A DNA stretch of 64,000 nucleotides, taken from JBBTCX01 sp964494205 (GTDB lineage: Bacteria > Planctomycetota > Phycisphaerae > UBA1845). The notes beneath the pieces were generated by a model. It saw only the letters and a list, made by a program, of their open reading frames with translations. It did no database searches and was not told the origin of the DNA. Location: NCBI GenBank assembly GCA_964494205.1, contig CAZBRD010000001.1, positions 483,165-547,164 on the forward strand, given 5' to 3'. A program made the translations under genes and the position numbers. Positions 50,091-60,027 of this stretch are shown piece after piece. Each line of letters begins with the position of its first letter. Position 1 is the first letter of the stretch.

Positions 50091-53000
50091 CTACTTTTGC
50101 GACTTACGCTTGTCTGAGTTATCACGTGGCTCGGACTTGTCGGCTACGCGGAAGCCCAGCATCGCGCCCCACAGTCGCGTGAAGAAGCCGGAATCAGTTG
50201 GCATCTTGAAATCGTCCGTGTCCGGTTCAACATCCATCACGGCACTGGTGGCGTTCGAGCCGGTTACGGCGACCTGGTTCGACCCGGTGGCGGATGTTCT
50301 CGCCGAATTAGAGTTCGTGCCCAATTCGACGAAGAGGTCCTCGACCGTGTGACCTTCGCTTTCTTCCGCGGAGACGAGTTCTGACGACAGCGCCGGGTTG
50401 TCGTGCGTCAGGTCGATGTTGTGGACGCGCGAGAAGTCGGCTGCCACGCGGTCCGGCAATTCAAGAGTTGGCGCGTCGTTGGTCGCTTCGTTCGTGTTTT
50501 CGTGTTCAAAGTCAACGGCATCCTTGAAGTCGGCTCGCGGGTCAAGCACGCCGAGGTCTTCAACACCCGACCATCGCGCCACATCCGCCAGTGCGACATC
50601 ATTGCTGGACACGGCCCCATTCGCGGTCGTAGACGGATTGCCAACCTTCGGCGGCGTCGTGGTGCCACCATCTGGCACTTGTGTTACGGTATCGCTCTTC
50701 GGCGGTTGCTGGATCTCAGGCGACGGACTTTGGCCGTCGGCAACGGGCGTTGTCGGCGTGACAGGTGCAACCGGCGACGGCGTAACCACGCTGGAAGGCG
50801 GCGGAGTCGCCGGGATATTGCTGGTCGGCGGCGTTGTGGGCGTGACGACCGGCGTCACCGGAGTATGGATGGCCTCGGGCGGCGTCGGGCTTTGATCCAC
50901 GACTTCGGGTGTCTGATTGACTGGTGCCGATTCGATCGGTGTCTCGATCGGCCCTTCGTGTCCGGCGCTATCCGAAACAGCGGGGCCGCCAGTTGACGTC
51001 GGCTGTGCGCCACCATGCACGAGAACGGTGACCGTATCGATGGAGGTGTTTACACCGTCAGAAACGCGCAGTTCGAACGTGAGCGGCGAATCTTGCGTCA
51101 CGTATGGTGTCATGAACGTGGGGGTGGCCGAGTTCGGATCGGTCAGGTTGATTCTCGGCCCGCCTGTCTGAATCCACTCGTAAGTCAGACCGAGCGATTC
51201 CGGATCAGTCCCGCCGCCCTGCAATTGGATCGGTGTATTGACTGCCGCTGTGAGAGCCGAACCGGCGTTTGCGGTCGGCGCATCGTCATCGGCGTTGACG
51301 TTGATCGAAACAGTATCGACGCTGGTGTTCGTGCCGTCTGACACGCGAAGCTCGAACGTCAATTGCGTGTTGCTGACTTGATTCGGCGCGACGAATGTCG
51401 GATTGGCCACGTTCGCATTGCTGAGCGAAACAGACGGTCCACCGGTCTGCACCCATTGATAGGTGAGACCCTGTCCTTCTGGATCGCTTCCGCTGCCGGA
51501 CAATTGAACTTGTGTAGCTTCTTCAACGGTCTGTGTTGGTCCTGCTTCGGCAGTCGGGGCATCGTTGTCGGCGTTTACGTTAATCGAAACAGTATCGACG
51601 CTTGTGTTCGTACCATCAGACACGCGAAGTTCGAACGTCAATTGCGTATTGCTGACTTGGTTCGGCGCGACGAATGTTGGATTAGCAACATTCGCATTGC
51701 TCAAAGCAACGGTTGGTCCGCCTGTCTGTACCCATTGGTATGTGAGCCCTTGGCCTTCCGGATCAGTGCCACTGCCGGACAGTTGCACTTGTGTCGTTTC
51801 TTCAACCGTTTGGGTTGGTCCTGCTTCGGCAACCGGAGCGTCATTGTCTGCGTTGACACCGATAGTTACGGTGTCGACGCTGGTGTTCGTACCATCAGAA
51901 ACGTGCAGTTCAAACGTGAGTTGCGTGTTGCTGAGATTATTCGGCGCGACGAAGGTGGGGTTAGCCACGTTCGCGTTGCTCAAAGATACAGTCGGTCCGC
52001 CCGTCTGCACCCATTGATAGGTGAGACCCTGGCCTTCCGGATCGCTACCGCTTCCGGACAATTGAACTTGAGTAGCTTCTTCAACAGTCTGAGTCGGGCC
52101 CGCCTCAGCCGATGGTGCATCGTTGTCAGCGTTGACGCCGATGGTCACGGTGTCCACGCTGGTATTGGTTCCGTCCGAAACGCGGAGTTCAAAAGTCAGT
52201 TGCGTGTTACTAACGTTGTTTGGCGCGACAAAGGTCGGGTTGGCTACATTCGCGTTGCTCAATGTGACGGTCGGTCCACCTGTCTGCACCCACTGGTACG
52301 AGAGCCCTTGTCCTTCAGGATCACTGCCGCTACCCGACAGTTGAACCTGCGCCGCTTCTTCGACAGTCTGGGTCGGTCCGGCTTCAGCCGTTGGTGCGTC
52401 GTTGTCTGCATTAACGCCAATGGTGACGGTGTCGACGCTCGTGTTAGTTCCGTCTGACACGCGAAGCTCGAACGTCAATTGCGTATTGCTGACTTGGTTC
52501 GGGGCGACGAATGTCGGATTCGCGACGTTCGCATTGCTCAAGGCAACGGTCGGTCCGCCGGTCTGCACCCACTGGTAAGTGAGTCCTTGGCCTTCTGGAT
52601 CAGTGCCACTGCCTGACAGTTGCACGGATGCACCTTCTTCGACGGTTTGAACCGGACCGGCCTCGGCCACCGGCGCGTCATTGTCCGCGTTGACGTTGAT
52701 GGTCACGGTATCGGTCGTCGTGTTGTGGCCATCGGAGACTTCGACCTGGAACGTGAGGCTGGTGTTCGTCAGTCGTTCTGGAGCTGTAAACGATGGGCCC
52801 TGCGCAGTGGTTGAACTCAAGCTGACAGAGGGTCCCGATGTCTGTGTCCACCTATAGGTGAGCACGTCGCCATCCGCATCTGCGCTGCCACCCGCATTCA
52901 GGGAGACAGATGCCCCTTCATTGACCGTCTGATCGACGCCCGCGCTCGCCACAGGCGGCGTGTCGGTGGTCAGGATGGTGCCGTCGCTAAACGACAACGA

Positions 53001-56000
53001 AGAAATATTGGTGTAATCGACGGTAAATTCTGAGCCGCCGCCCATGCGCACGGTAATGGTGCCGGCTTGCTTATCAATGGTGGCGTCGGCTTTTGCGAAA
53101 TTGGTCAGGCTGATCGAGTTGGTTCCGCTAGCACCGCCATCGACTGCATAGGACGCGCCAGCTGTCGGAGTGCTGAAAGCAAAAACGTCGTTGTGGCTGC
53201 TGCCGATGACGGTTTCGATACCGGAGAGAGTATCAGTGCCCGCGCCGCCTGTGTTCTGCGGACCGGAGGTTGTGAGATCAACGGTAACTCCACTCGTTGC
53301 ATTGCTGTAATCGGCCGTGTCCGTGCCCGTACCGCCGATGAGCGTGTCATCGCCCGTGCTGCCTTGCAGCGTGTCGTTGCCTGTGCCGCCGTCGAGCGTG
53401 TCGTTACCCGTGCCGCCCTGAAGTATGTCATTACCTGCGCCGCCGGAAAGCGTATCGTTGCCGGCGTTACCCACGAGTACGTTTGCATTGCCGTCGCCGG
53501 TGATGACGTCGTCGCTGGCAGAACCGGTTACGTTTTCGATCGATGTGAGTACGTCACTGCCTGCACCACTGGCTGTTCCGCTGGCGAGGTTTACGTTGAC
53601 GCCGGAAGCGGCTGATGAATAGTCAGCCGTGTCAGTGCCGGTTCCGCCGTCGAGCGTGTCATTGCCGAGACCGCCTACCAGTGTGTCGTTGCCCGCGCCG
53701 GCGGAAAGAACGTTGCCGTTGGCGTCGCCAATGAGCGTGTCATTACCCGCTGAGCCCGTGACGTTTTCGAAATTGGAAATGGTGTCGTTGCCAGCACCGC
53801 CGGTGACAGTGCCAGCCGCAAGATTGACAGTTACCGCTGAGCTCGCGTTCGAGTAATTCAGAGTGTCTACGCCCGCGCCGCCGTCGAGCGTGTCATTGCC
53901 GGTTCCACCTTCGACAGTGTCGTTTCCGGCGCCGGCATTGATCACGTTGTCGCCGCTAGTGCCGGTGATCGAGTCGTTGTAATCTGAACCGACCGCGTTT
54001 TCGATCGATGTAAGCACGTCGCTGCCTGCACCACTGGCTGTCCCACTGCCGAGGTTTACATTCACGCCGGAAGCAGCTGACGAGTAGTCAACCGTGTCAG
54101 TGCCGGTTCCGCCGTCGAGCGTGTCATTGCCCAGTCCGCCGACGAGTGTGTCGTTGCCCGCGCCGGCCATCAAGACGTTCCCGTTTGAATCGCCGACGAG
54201 GATGTCGTTGTGGGCTGATCCTGTGATGTTCTCGATGTTGGTGAGCGAGTCGGTGCCATCGCCGGTCGCGACACCGGTGGTCAGATTGGCGTTGATGGCG
54301 CTGGACGAAGCGGAATAGTCGACCGTATCGGTGCCGCCCAAACCATCGATCGTGTCGTTGCCCGCACCGCCAACGATCACGTTGTTGCCGCTGTTACCAG
54401 TGAGCGTATCGTCAAAGGAGGAGCCGGTTATATTTTCGATATTCGAAAGCGCGTCATTACCTGCGGCTCCGGTCGCGGTACCGCTGTTGAGGTTGACGTT
54501 TACCGCGCCACTTGCGGAAGCGTACGTCACGGTGTCAGTTCCGCTGCCGCCGTCGAGCGTATCATCGCCAAGACCGCCGTCGAGCGTGTCGTTACCCGCA
54601 CCCGCACTCAATACGTTGTTACCCGCGTTACCCGTCAGCGTGTCGTTGTTGCCTGATCCCGTGATGTTCTCAATGTTGGTCAGTGTGTCTGTGCCATCAC
54701 CTGTCGCTGATCCCGTTGCAAGGTTTGCGGCAATGCCCGCCGAGGCGGAAGCGAAACTCGCGGTGTCCACTCCGGCTCCGCCGTCGAGCGCGTCGTTGCC
54801 GCTGCCGCCGGTCAGCGTGTCGTCGCCATCACCACCCGCGAGCGTGTCATTTCCCGATCCGCCGTCGATCGTATCGTTGCCCGCGCCAGCATCGACGACG
54901 TCGTTGCCTGAGCCCGCGTTGATAACGTTCGCGTTGGCATCGCCGGTGATGGTGTCGTTGTGACCGGAACCCGTGACGTTCTCAATACTTGTAAGCGTGT
55001 CGTTGCCATCGCCGCCCGACGCTGTGCCCGACTGAAGACTAACGGTGACAGCCGAGCTTGCACCGGCGTAGCTTGCCGTGTCAGTGCCGCTGCCGCCATC
55101 TAGCGTGTCGTTGCCCGATCCGCCGGTAAGTGTGTCGTTGCCGGCCCCGCCAAGGATCGAGTCATTGCCCGATTGGCCGTCGAGCGTATCGTTGCCCGAA
55201 CCGCCGTCGATGCTGTCGTTGCCGCTGCCTGCGTTCAATGTGTTGTTGCCGGAATTACCGATGAGCGAGTCGTTGTAGTTCGAGCCGGTTACGCTGTCGA
55301 CGGTGATGAGCGTGTCGTTGCCCGCGCCACCGGTCGCAGTGCCGGCGCTCAGATCTACACTCACCGATGAAGCGGCTGAACCGTACGTGACGGTGTCTGT
55401 TCCGTCGCCGCCGATGATGGTGTCGTTGCCTAGGCCGCCATCGAGCGTATCGCCACCGCCAAGGCCGGTGAGAGTATCATTGCCCGCACCGCCGATGAGG
55501 GTGTTCGAGCCGCTGTTGCCGGTCAGAACGTCGTCATTGCTGCTGCCCGTGATGTTCTCGAAGCCAGTTAAGGTGTCACTGCCCGCGCCGCCGCTTGCGC
55601 TGCCTGTCGAAAGATTGGCAGTGACACCGGACGTAGCCCCGCTATAGCTGAGCGTGTCCGTTCCACTGCCGCCATCGAGCACGTCGTTGCCTGCGCCGCC
55701 TTCGATCGTATCGTTGCCGGAACCACCCTGAATGTTGTTCGCGCCCGAGTCGCCGGTCAGCGTGTCGTTCGACTGCGAGCCGATGAGGTTTTCAATTCCT
55801 GCGAGCGTATCGTTTCCATATCCACCGCTGGCCACACCGGTTTGAAGATTGACGTTGACCGCGGACGAAGATGATGCATAGGTCGCAGTATCAACGCCGT
55901 CCCCACCTTGAAGCGCGTCATTGCCAGTTCCACCGTCCAGAATGTCATTGCCCGCGCCGCCGCTGAGCGAGTCGTTTCCCGCACCGCCCGTCAAGGTGTT

Positions 56001-57431
56001 TGCATTCGAATCGCCGGTGAGCGTGTCGTCATAAGCAGAGCCGCTGACGTTTTCGATATTTGAAAGCGTGTCGTTTCCTGCACCGCCAGAAGATGATCCG
56101 GTTGAAAGGTCAACGTTGACCGCGGAAGTTGCAGCCGAATACGACGCAGTATCGGTTCCGCTGCCGCCGTCGAGTGCATCGTTGCCCGATCCACCAGTCA
56201 GCGTGTCATTGCCCGCACCGCCATCAAGCGTGTTGGCGTTGCCGTCGCCGGTCAACGTATCGTTGTAGGCTGAACCGGTGATGTGTTCGATGTTGGAGAG
56301 TGTGTCGGTTCCTGCGCCGCCCGTGTTCTGCGCACTAGATGTACCAAGATTCACCGTGACGCTGGAACTCGCCCCGGCATAGTTGGCTGTGTCGGAACCG
56401 CTGCCGCCGTCGAGCGAGTCATTGCCCGAACCACCGACCAGCGTGTCGTCGCCCGCGCCGCCCGTCAACGTGTCGTTGCCAGCGCCGCCGTCGAGTATGT
56501 CGTGACCCGATCCGCCGTCGAGAACGTTCGCATTGCCATCACCTGTAAGCGTATCGTTATAGCTGGAACCAGCAATGTTCTCGATGTTGCTGAGCGTGTC
56601 TGTTCCAGCGCCGCCGGTATTCTGAGCACCAGACGTGCCGAGGTTGACGGTGACAGCCGATGTCGCGCTGCCGTAATTGGCTGTGTCTGTACCTGACCCG
56701 CCGTCGAGCGAGTCATTTCCCGAACCGCCGATCAACGTGTCATCGCCCGATCCGCCCGTGAGGGTATCGTTGCCGGCATCGCCGTCGAGCGTGTCGTTGC
56801 CTGATCCGCCGTCGAGGACGTTCGCGCCGCTGTCGCCCGTGAGCGTGTCGTTGTAATTGGAACCAGTGATGTTTTCGATGTTCGAAAGCGTGTCGGTACC
56901 TGCACCGCCGGTGTTCTGCGAAGATGTCGTGTTGAGATTCACGGCGACAGCCGAGGTCGCGCCGGAATAATTCGCGGTATCGGCTCCCGTTCCTCCATCG
57001 AGCGAGTCATTTCCCGAACCGCCGATCAAACTGTCATCGCCCGATCCACCGATCAGCGAATCGTTACCAGCACCGCCGTCGAGCGTGTCATTACCTGCAC
57101 CACCATCGAGCGTGTCGTTCCCCGCATCGCCGAATAGCGAATCATGGCCGTTAAGTCCGGAGAGTGAGTCGTTTCCAGCCAGACCATGGGCGCTATCGTC
57201 GCCGGACGTACCCGTGTAAATGTCATTGCCCGAGTCGGCATCGCTCTGGGACGCACCCGTATCGGCGTCGACCCAAGTAGCGGACATGAGGATACGCGGT
57301 TCCAGAGGTGTCGTTTGAAAGCGCGGCTTGGCCTTAGACTCTGTTTCGTTCAGAGGCTTGGCGTCCGGAGGGGTTTGATTATCAGTGGTCTTTGGCTGCT
57401 GTTTCTTCTTCCGCTTGAATAGTCTTCGCAT
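50091..57431 (-). CDS. Giant RTX calcium-binding surface protein with PKD-like repeats
   Basis: The protein has 2446 residues. ATG 57431 has AGGAGG 4 nt upstream. There is no classical signal peptide; the N-terminus is polybasic (RRLFKRKKK) and then has the planctomycete box LEPRILMSA (43-51). Residues about 65-1390 are RTX nonapeptides (GGxGxDxLx), ordered in about 15 super-repeats, each closing with a segment like SNIENITGSNYNDTL. A spacer (about 1390-1490) leads to seven PKD/REJ-like domains of about 93 residues (1490-2140), with copies 2-6 nearly identical. A Pro/Thr-rich linker and an acidic tail end in a short hydrophobic/basic segment (FFTRLWGAMLGFRV...KRKSQK). Likely a calcium-stiffened cell-surface fibre or adhesin. 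It is transcribed toward the activator gene. Confidence 0.9.
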   Translation of the reverse strand: MRRLFKRKKKQQPKTTDNQTPPDAKPLNETESKAKPRFQTTPLEPRILMSATWVDADTGASQSDADSGNDIYTGTSGDDSAHGLAGNDSLSGLNGHDSLFGDAGNDTLDGGAGNDTLDGGAGNDSLIGGSGDDSLIGGSGNDSLDGGTGADTANYSGATSAVAVNLNTTSSQNTGGAGTDTLSNIENITGSNYNDTLTGDSGANVLDGGSGNDTLDGDAGNDTLTGGSGDDTLIGGSGNDSLDGGSGTDTANYGSATSAVTVNLGTSGAQNTGGAGTDTLSNIENIAGSSYNDTLTGDGNANVLDGGSGHDILDGGAGNDTLTGGAGDDTLVGGSGNDSLDGGSGSDTANYAGASSSVTVNLGTSSAQNTGGAGTDTLSNIEHITGSAYNDTLTGDGNANTLDGGAGNDTLTGGSGNDALDGGSGTDTASYSAATSAVNVDLSTGSSSGGAGNDTLSNIENVSGSAYDDTLTGDSNANTLTGGAGNDSLSGGAGNDILDGGTGNDALQGGDGVDTATYASSSSAVNVNLQTGVASGGYGNDTLAGIENLIGSQSNDTLTGDSGANNIQGGSGNDTIEGGAGNDVLDGGSGTDTLSYSGATSGVTANLSTGSASGGAGSDTLTGFENITGSSNDDVLTGNSGSNTLIGGAGNDTLTGLGGGDTLDGGLGNDTIIGGDGTDTVTYGSAASSVSVDLSAGTATGGAGNDTLITVDSVTGSNYNDSLIGNSGNNTLNAGSGNDSIDGGSGNDTLDGQSGNDSILGGAGNDTLTGGSGNDTLDGGSGTDTASYAGASSAVTVSLQSGTASGGDGNDTLTSIENVTGSGHNDTITGDANANVINAGSGNDVVDAGAGNDTIDGGSGNDTLAGGDGDDTLTGGSGNDALDGGAGVDTASFASASAGIAANLATGSATGDGTDTLTNIENITGSGNNDTLTGNAGNNVLSAGAGNDTLDGGLGDDTLDGGSGTDTVTYASASGAVNVNLNSGTATGAAGNDALSNIENITGSSFDDTLTGNSGNNVIVGGAGNDTIDGLGGTDTVDYSASSSAINANLTTGVATGDGTDSLTNIENITGSAHNDILVGDSNGNVLMAGAGNDTLVGGLGNDTLDGGTGTDTVDYSSAASGVNVNLGSGTASGAGSDVLTSIENAVGSDYNDSITGTSGDNVINAGAGNDTVEGGTGNDTLDGGAGVDTLNYSNASSAVTVNLAAGTVTGGAGNDTISNFENVTGSAGNDTLIGDANGNVLSAGAGNDTLVGGLGNDTLDGGTGTDTADYSSAASGVNVNLASGTASGAGSDVLTSIENVTGSASDDVITGDGNANVLVGNAGNDTLSGGAGNDILQGGTGNDTLDGGTGNDTLQGSTGDDTLIGGTGTDTADYSNATSGVTVDLTTSGPQNTGGAGTDTLSGIETVIGSSHNDVFAFSTPTAGASYAVDGGASGTNSISLTNFAKADATIDKQAGTITVRMGGGSEFTVDYTNISSLSFSDGTILTTDTPPVASAGVDQTVNEGASVSLNAGGSADADGDVLTYRWTQTSGPSVSLSSTTAQGPSFTAPERLTNTSLTFQVEVSDGHNTTTDTVTINVNADNDAPVAEAGPVQTVEEGASVQLSGSGTDPEGQGLTYQWVQTGGPTVALSNANVANPTFVAPNQVSNTQLTFELRVSDGTNTSVDTVTIGVNADNDAPTAEAGPTQTVEEAAQVQLSGSGSDPEGQGLSYQWVQTGGPTVTLSNANVANPTFVAPNNVSNTQLTFELRVSDGTNTSVDTVTIGVNADNDAPSAEAGPTQTVEEATQVQLSGSGSDPEGQGLTYQWVQTGGPTVSLSNANVANPTFVAPNNLSNTQLTFELHVSDGTNTSVDTVTIGVNADNDAPVAEAGPTQTVEETTQVQLSGSGTDPEGQGLTYQWVQTGGPTVALSNANVANPTFVAPNQVSNTQLTFELRVSDGTNTSVDTVSINVNADNDAPTAEAGPTQTVEEATQVQLSGSGSDPEGQGLTYQWVQTGGPSVSLSNANVANPTFVAPNQVSNTQLTFELRVSDGTNTSVDTVSINVNADDDAPTANAGSALTAAVNTPIQLQGGGTDPESLGLTYEWIQTGGPRINLTDPNSATPTFMTPYVTQDSPLTFELRVSDGVNTSIDTVTVLVHGGAQPTSTGGPAVSDSAGHEGPIETPIESAPVNQTPEVVDQSPTPPEAIHTPVTPVVTPTTPPTSNIPATPPPSSVVTPSPVAPVTPTTPVADGQSPSPEIQQPPKSDTVTQVPDGGTTTPPKVGNPSTTANGAVSSNDVALADVARWSGVEDLGVLDPRADFKDAVDFEHENTNEATNDAPTLELPDRVAADFSRVHNIDLTHDNPALSSELVSAEESEGHTVEDLFVELGTNSNSARTSATGSNQVAVTGSNATSAVMDVEPDTDDFKMPTDSGFFTRLWGAMLGFRVADKSEPRDNSDKRKSQK
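51010..52960 (-). repeat. Seven tandem PKD-like domain repeats, 279-bp period
   Basis: Within the giant gene, units of 93 codons start near NADNDAPVAEAGP. Units 2-6 differ at few residues, while many codons differ synonymously. Boundaries are approximate. Confidence 0.85.
53200..57250 (-). repeat. RTX super-repeat array, about 15 units
   Basis: Each unit has two to eight GGxGxDxLx nonapeptides, a DTANYSGA-like strand, and a closing IENITGS motif. Unit lengths vary. Boundaries are approximate. Confidence 0.85.
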
Positions 57432-57762
57432 GATGCCTCCTGAAGGCGGGTAAGCGCCCCTGGCGTCCGCATTTCTGCCCCGACGCAGTCGCCTGAATCA
57501 AAGTTACGTAATAGATCAAACCGGTGGCAAATCGCCGTCAATTTTGAGGACGGGAAAGATTCAACGCGTGTGACGAATTACTGGGTATGGGGCAGATGAG
57601 GGGTCGCAGCGGTTGGATAATCGGAACTCAACAAAAGTTGGTCCGTTTGGTGCGTGGACTCACAGCATGGCTAAAAGCGGACATAGAATTACAGGACCGC
57701 ACTCATAGTCCTGATCGCCATGGTGGTGATGGTCAGTGCTGGTAAGCGTCTGGAGCATTCCG
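57432..57762. other. Divergent intergenic region
   Basis: These 331 bases separate the giant gene from the iron-permease-like gene and should hold both promoters. No clear promoter pair, repeat or RNA gene was recognised. Confidence 0.4.
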
Positions 57763-58182
57763 ATGTCGAAACGGTTCAACGATTTCGCAAAGTGGATCTC
57801 GCGTCTTTCCGGTTCGCCAATGGCGTTCGTATTGTCCGTCGCGGTTGTGGCGGCATGGGCCCTGACCGGACCTGTATTCAAGTTCAGCGATACGTGGCAG
57901 TTGGCCATCAATACCGCGACAACGATCGTGACGTTCCTGATGGTGTTTCTGATTCAGAACGCGCAGTATCGTGATTCAGCGGCCATTCAAATAAAACTGG
58001 ACGAACTCATCCGTGCAGTCAACGGAGCGCACAATGCACTCCTCGACCTGGAAGAGCTGGACGAAACAGAGCTCGACCTCATTCGGGCCAATTATGAACG
58101 ACTGGCGAGCGCCGCCAGATCGCAACTTCGGCGAGGTGAGCTCGACACGGGTATTCCCGAAGTCGAGTCCTCACAGTCATAG
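57763..58182 (+). CDS. Low-affinity iron permease family protein
   Basis: The protein has 139 residues. The start is ATG 57763, with GGAG 7 nt upstream; the frame is open to 57736. Features are the amphipathic start FNDFAKWISRLSGSP, two membrane segments (about 17-38 and 48-66), and the family block TWQLAINTATTIVTFLMVFLIQNAQYRDSAAIQIKLDELI, which defines this small two-helix family. The family is named after a yeast ferrous-iron transporter, but iron transport in bacteria is not well shown. An acidic tail follows. Convergent with the OB-fold-like gene. Confidence 0.9.
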   Translation: MSKRFNDFAKWISRLSGSPMAFVLSVAVVAAWALTGPVFKFSDTWQLAINTATTIVTFLMVFLIQNAQYRDSAAIQIKLDELIRAVNGAHNALLDLEELDETELDLIRANYERLASAARSQLRRGELDTGIPEVESSQS

Positions 58183-58247
58183 CAAAAGGTCACGCCGTGA
58201 TCGTGCTACCGTGGGTGTCGCCGCTGCATCATTGTGCAGGAGTATTG

Positions 58248-58802
58248 TTATTTCGGATCTTTCTTCGCGGGCACTACGTGCAAACCCATGATGTTCACGA
58301 TGAGTACCTTGTCCTTTGCTTCCTTCACGGTTCCCACCACGATGACTTCGCTCAGTTCTTTGAGGCCGTTGGTTCCTTTCAGGCCAAGTCGCAGTGGTGA
58401 TCCTTCAGCATCGACAACTTGAATTGTGGCAGAGTGTTTGGCAATGTCCTCGGCTGTGTCGCAGCAATAGTCCCAAGGAGTCTTGCACTTGTCGTCCTTC
58501 ATGTCCGAGCAAGCCTTCAACGCCGAACCCATGAGCGTGAAGACAGCGCGTTTTTCGACAAAGGGTGCTTTGCTGCCGCCGATGCGACCGCGAATGACAA
58601 CCTTGTCACCCGCCTTCGCAGCTGGTTTCGTTTCTTCTACCGTCTTCGCGCCTTCGGGTTCCTTTTCGAGAAAGAACCCTTCGGGCAGAGTCGCTGCCTT
58701 GTCCGATGCGTTCGACTTCTTTTCATCCGCCGCGTAGGCCGCCGCGACAAACGATGCAACAGATACGGTCAACAAGCCTACGATCCAATGTGTTCGAGTC
58801 AT
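58248..58802 (-). CDS. Exported OB-fold-like protein with conserved cysteines
   Basis: The protein has 184 residues. The start is ATG 58802, with AAAGGAA upstream; the frame is open to 58829. A signal peptide (IVGLLTVSVASFVAAAYA) precedes a Lys/Glu/Ala-rich linker. The domain (about 65-184) reads GDKVVIRGRIGGSKAPFVEKRAVFTLMG, KACSDMKDDKCKTPWDYCCD, ATIQVVDAEGSPLRLGLKG and SEVIVVGTVKEA, a small beta-barrel pattern like exported OB-fold proteins. Four cysteines cluster in one loop. It lies 40 nt past the second permease gene and is probably in the efflux operon. Function unknown. Confidence 0.72.
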   Translation of the reverse strand: MTRTHWIVGLLTVSVASFVAAAYAADEKKSNASDKAATLPEGFFLEKEPEGAKTVEETKPAAKAGDKVVIRGRIGGSKAPFVEKRAVFTLMGSALKACSDMKDDKCKTPWDYCCDTAEDIAKHSATIQVVDAEGSPLRLGLKGTNGLKELSEVIVVGTVKEAKDKVLIVNIMGLHVVPAKKDPK

Positions 58803-58842
58803 GATGTTCCTTTCTTTCTTGAATAACATTTCTCAATAGTAC

Positions 58843-60015
58843 TCACACAGCTTTTAGAGCTACCGGAATTTCCATCCTTAGACAACGCCAGGCGGGCGGG
58901 AGAGCACCGACGAAACCGAGCAAGAGTCCCGCGATTAGTCCGACGCACAGAACGATCGGGTCGACACGCAATCCAAATACACCCATTGAGAATCGAATGG
59001 CGAGACCATCCAACCAGAGCGAACCTGCCGCACAGGCTAGGAGCGCGCCGGTTGCGGTGACGAGTACCGATTCCTGAATCAGTGAAACAACGATGACCAT
59101 GCGACGGAAGCCGCATGCCTGCAACGTTCCCAGCTCGCGCGCGCGCGAGGCGAAGGCCGCGTACATCGTGTTGAGCCCGCCGAAGAATCCGCCCAGTGCA
59201 ACGAGCCCGGCTGTCATCCACGCGAGTATTTGAATAGGCGAAAAGAAGCGCGACAGCTTTGCGTAGTAGGCTGTCTCCGAGGTGGCGGCGAGTTCGAGAT
59301 CGACACGCGTTTTGGTGAACAGATCCACGTCGTCAATCTCCGCACGATCGGGATCGAGCGTCAGCGTGACGCAGGAGTCGGTGGTTCGCTTGGTAGCTTC
59401 TTTCAGATCGGCGAGATTAGTCCATATCTCCGCATCCATTACGGTGCCCGGCGCACGGAACCGCCCGACGATACGCCACCATCGCTTCTCCATCCAGATT
59501 TGTTGTCCGGGTGCGAGACTCTCTGGGTCGACTCCCATTTTCGTAGCCAACATGGCCCCGACCATGATTTCGTTCATGCCCGCGCGGGGAAAGTCGCCGT
59601 CGACGATGCGCACGACGGGATGAACAAGCGTAGCCGTCGGTGTGACGCCGCGCACCAACACCATCGGGCCGGAATTCTGTTCGGGCTTGATGCGCACCGG
59701 CAACTGCACGTGTACTTCGGGCGAAACATAGTCCACGCCGCTTCGCGAGCGAATGCCCGGAATAGATGCACCCACAAGCCCAGCCACGCTGCTCTCAATC
59801 TCGCTTCGCTCGATTGACTCTTCGCTTCCGGCGCCGAGCAGAATCACGTTGTGCGGTTCGCCGGACGAACGCAGCGACTGCTTCATTCCTTGAACAAAAG
59901 CGCCGGCAGAAAGGAGAAGAAGCACGACGATGGCAGTGCCACCCAGTGACAGCATGAGTCGCGTGGGTGATCGCAGAAGGTTGCGAACCGCGTAATCCAT
60001 CGGTAACAGTCGCAT
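58843..60015 (-). CDS. ABC transporter permease, FtsX/MacB type (second)
   Basis: The protein has 390 residues. ATG 60015 has GGAG 7 nt upstream. It has one N-terminal membrane helix (about 20-42), a large periplasmic domain (about 45-260, MacB-PCD-like), and three C-terminal helices (about 265-385) with the FtsX block ASRARELGTLQACGFRRMVIVVSLIQESVLV. It follows the first permease by 12 nt. Together the two permeases would form a heterodimer with the ATPase upstream. Confidence 0.88.
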   Translation of the reverse strand: MRLLPMDYAVRNLLRSPTRLMLSLGGTAIVVLLLLSAGAFVQGMKQSLRSSGEPHNVILLGAGSEESIERSEIESSVAGLVGASIPGIRSRSGVDYVSPEVHVQLPVRIKPEQNSGPMVLVRGVTPTATLVHPVVRIVDGDFPRAGMNEIMVGAMLATKMGVDPESLAPGQQIWMEKRWWRIVGRFRAPGTVMDAEIWTNLADLKEATKRTTDSCVTLTLDPDRAEIDDVDLFTKTRVDLELAATSETAYYAKLSRFFSPIQILAWMTAGLVALGGFFGGLNTMYAAFASRARELGTLQACGFRRMVIVVSLIQESVLVTATGALLACAAGSLWLDGLAIRFSMGVFGLRVDPIVLCVGLIAGLLLGFVGALPPAWRCLRMEIPVALKAV

Positions 60016-60027
60016 CAGCTCACTCCA

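Noticed and set aside
51363..52457. 364-residue plus-strand frame with repeated motif
   Set aside because: Its repeats simply mirror the PKD-like repeats of the giant minus-strand gene.
54331..54963. Pro/Ser/Val-rich plus-strand frame
   Set aside because: Mirror image of the RTX nonapeptides; the same pattern recurs along the whole RTX array.
53200..57250. Regular repeats resembling a CRISPR array
   Set aside because: The repeats are in frame, encode RTX nonapeptides, and lack unique spacers.
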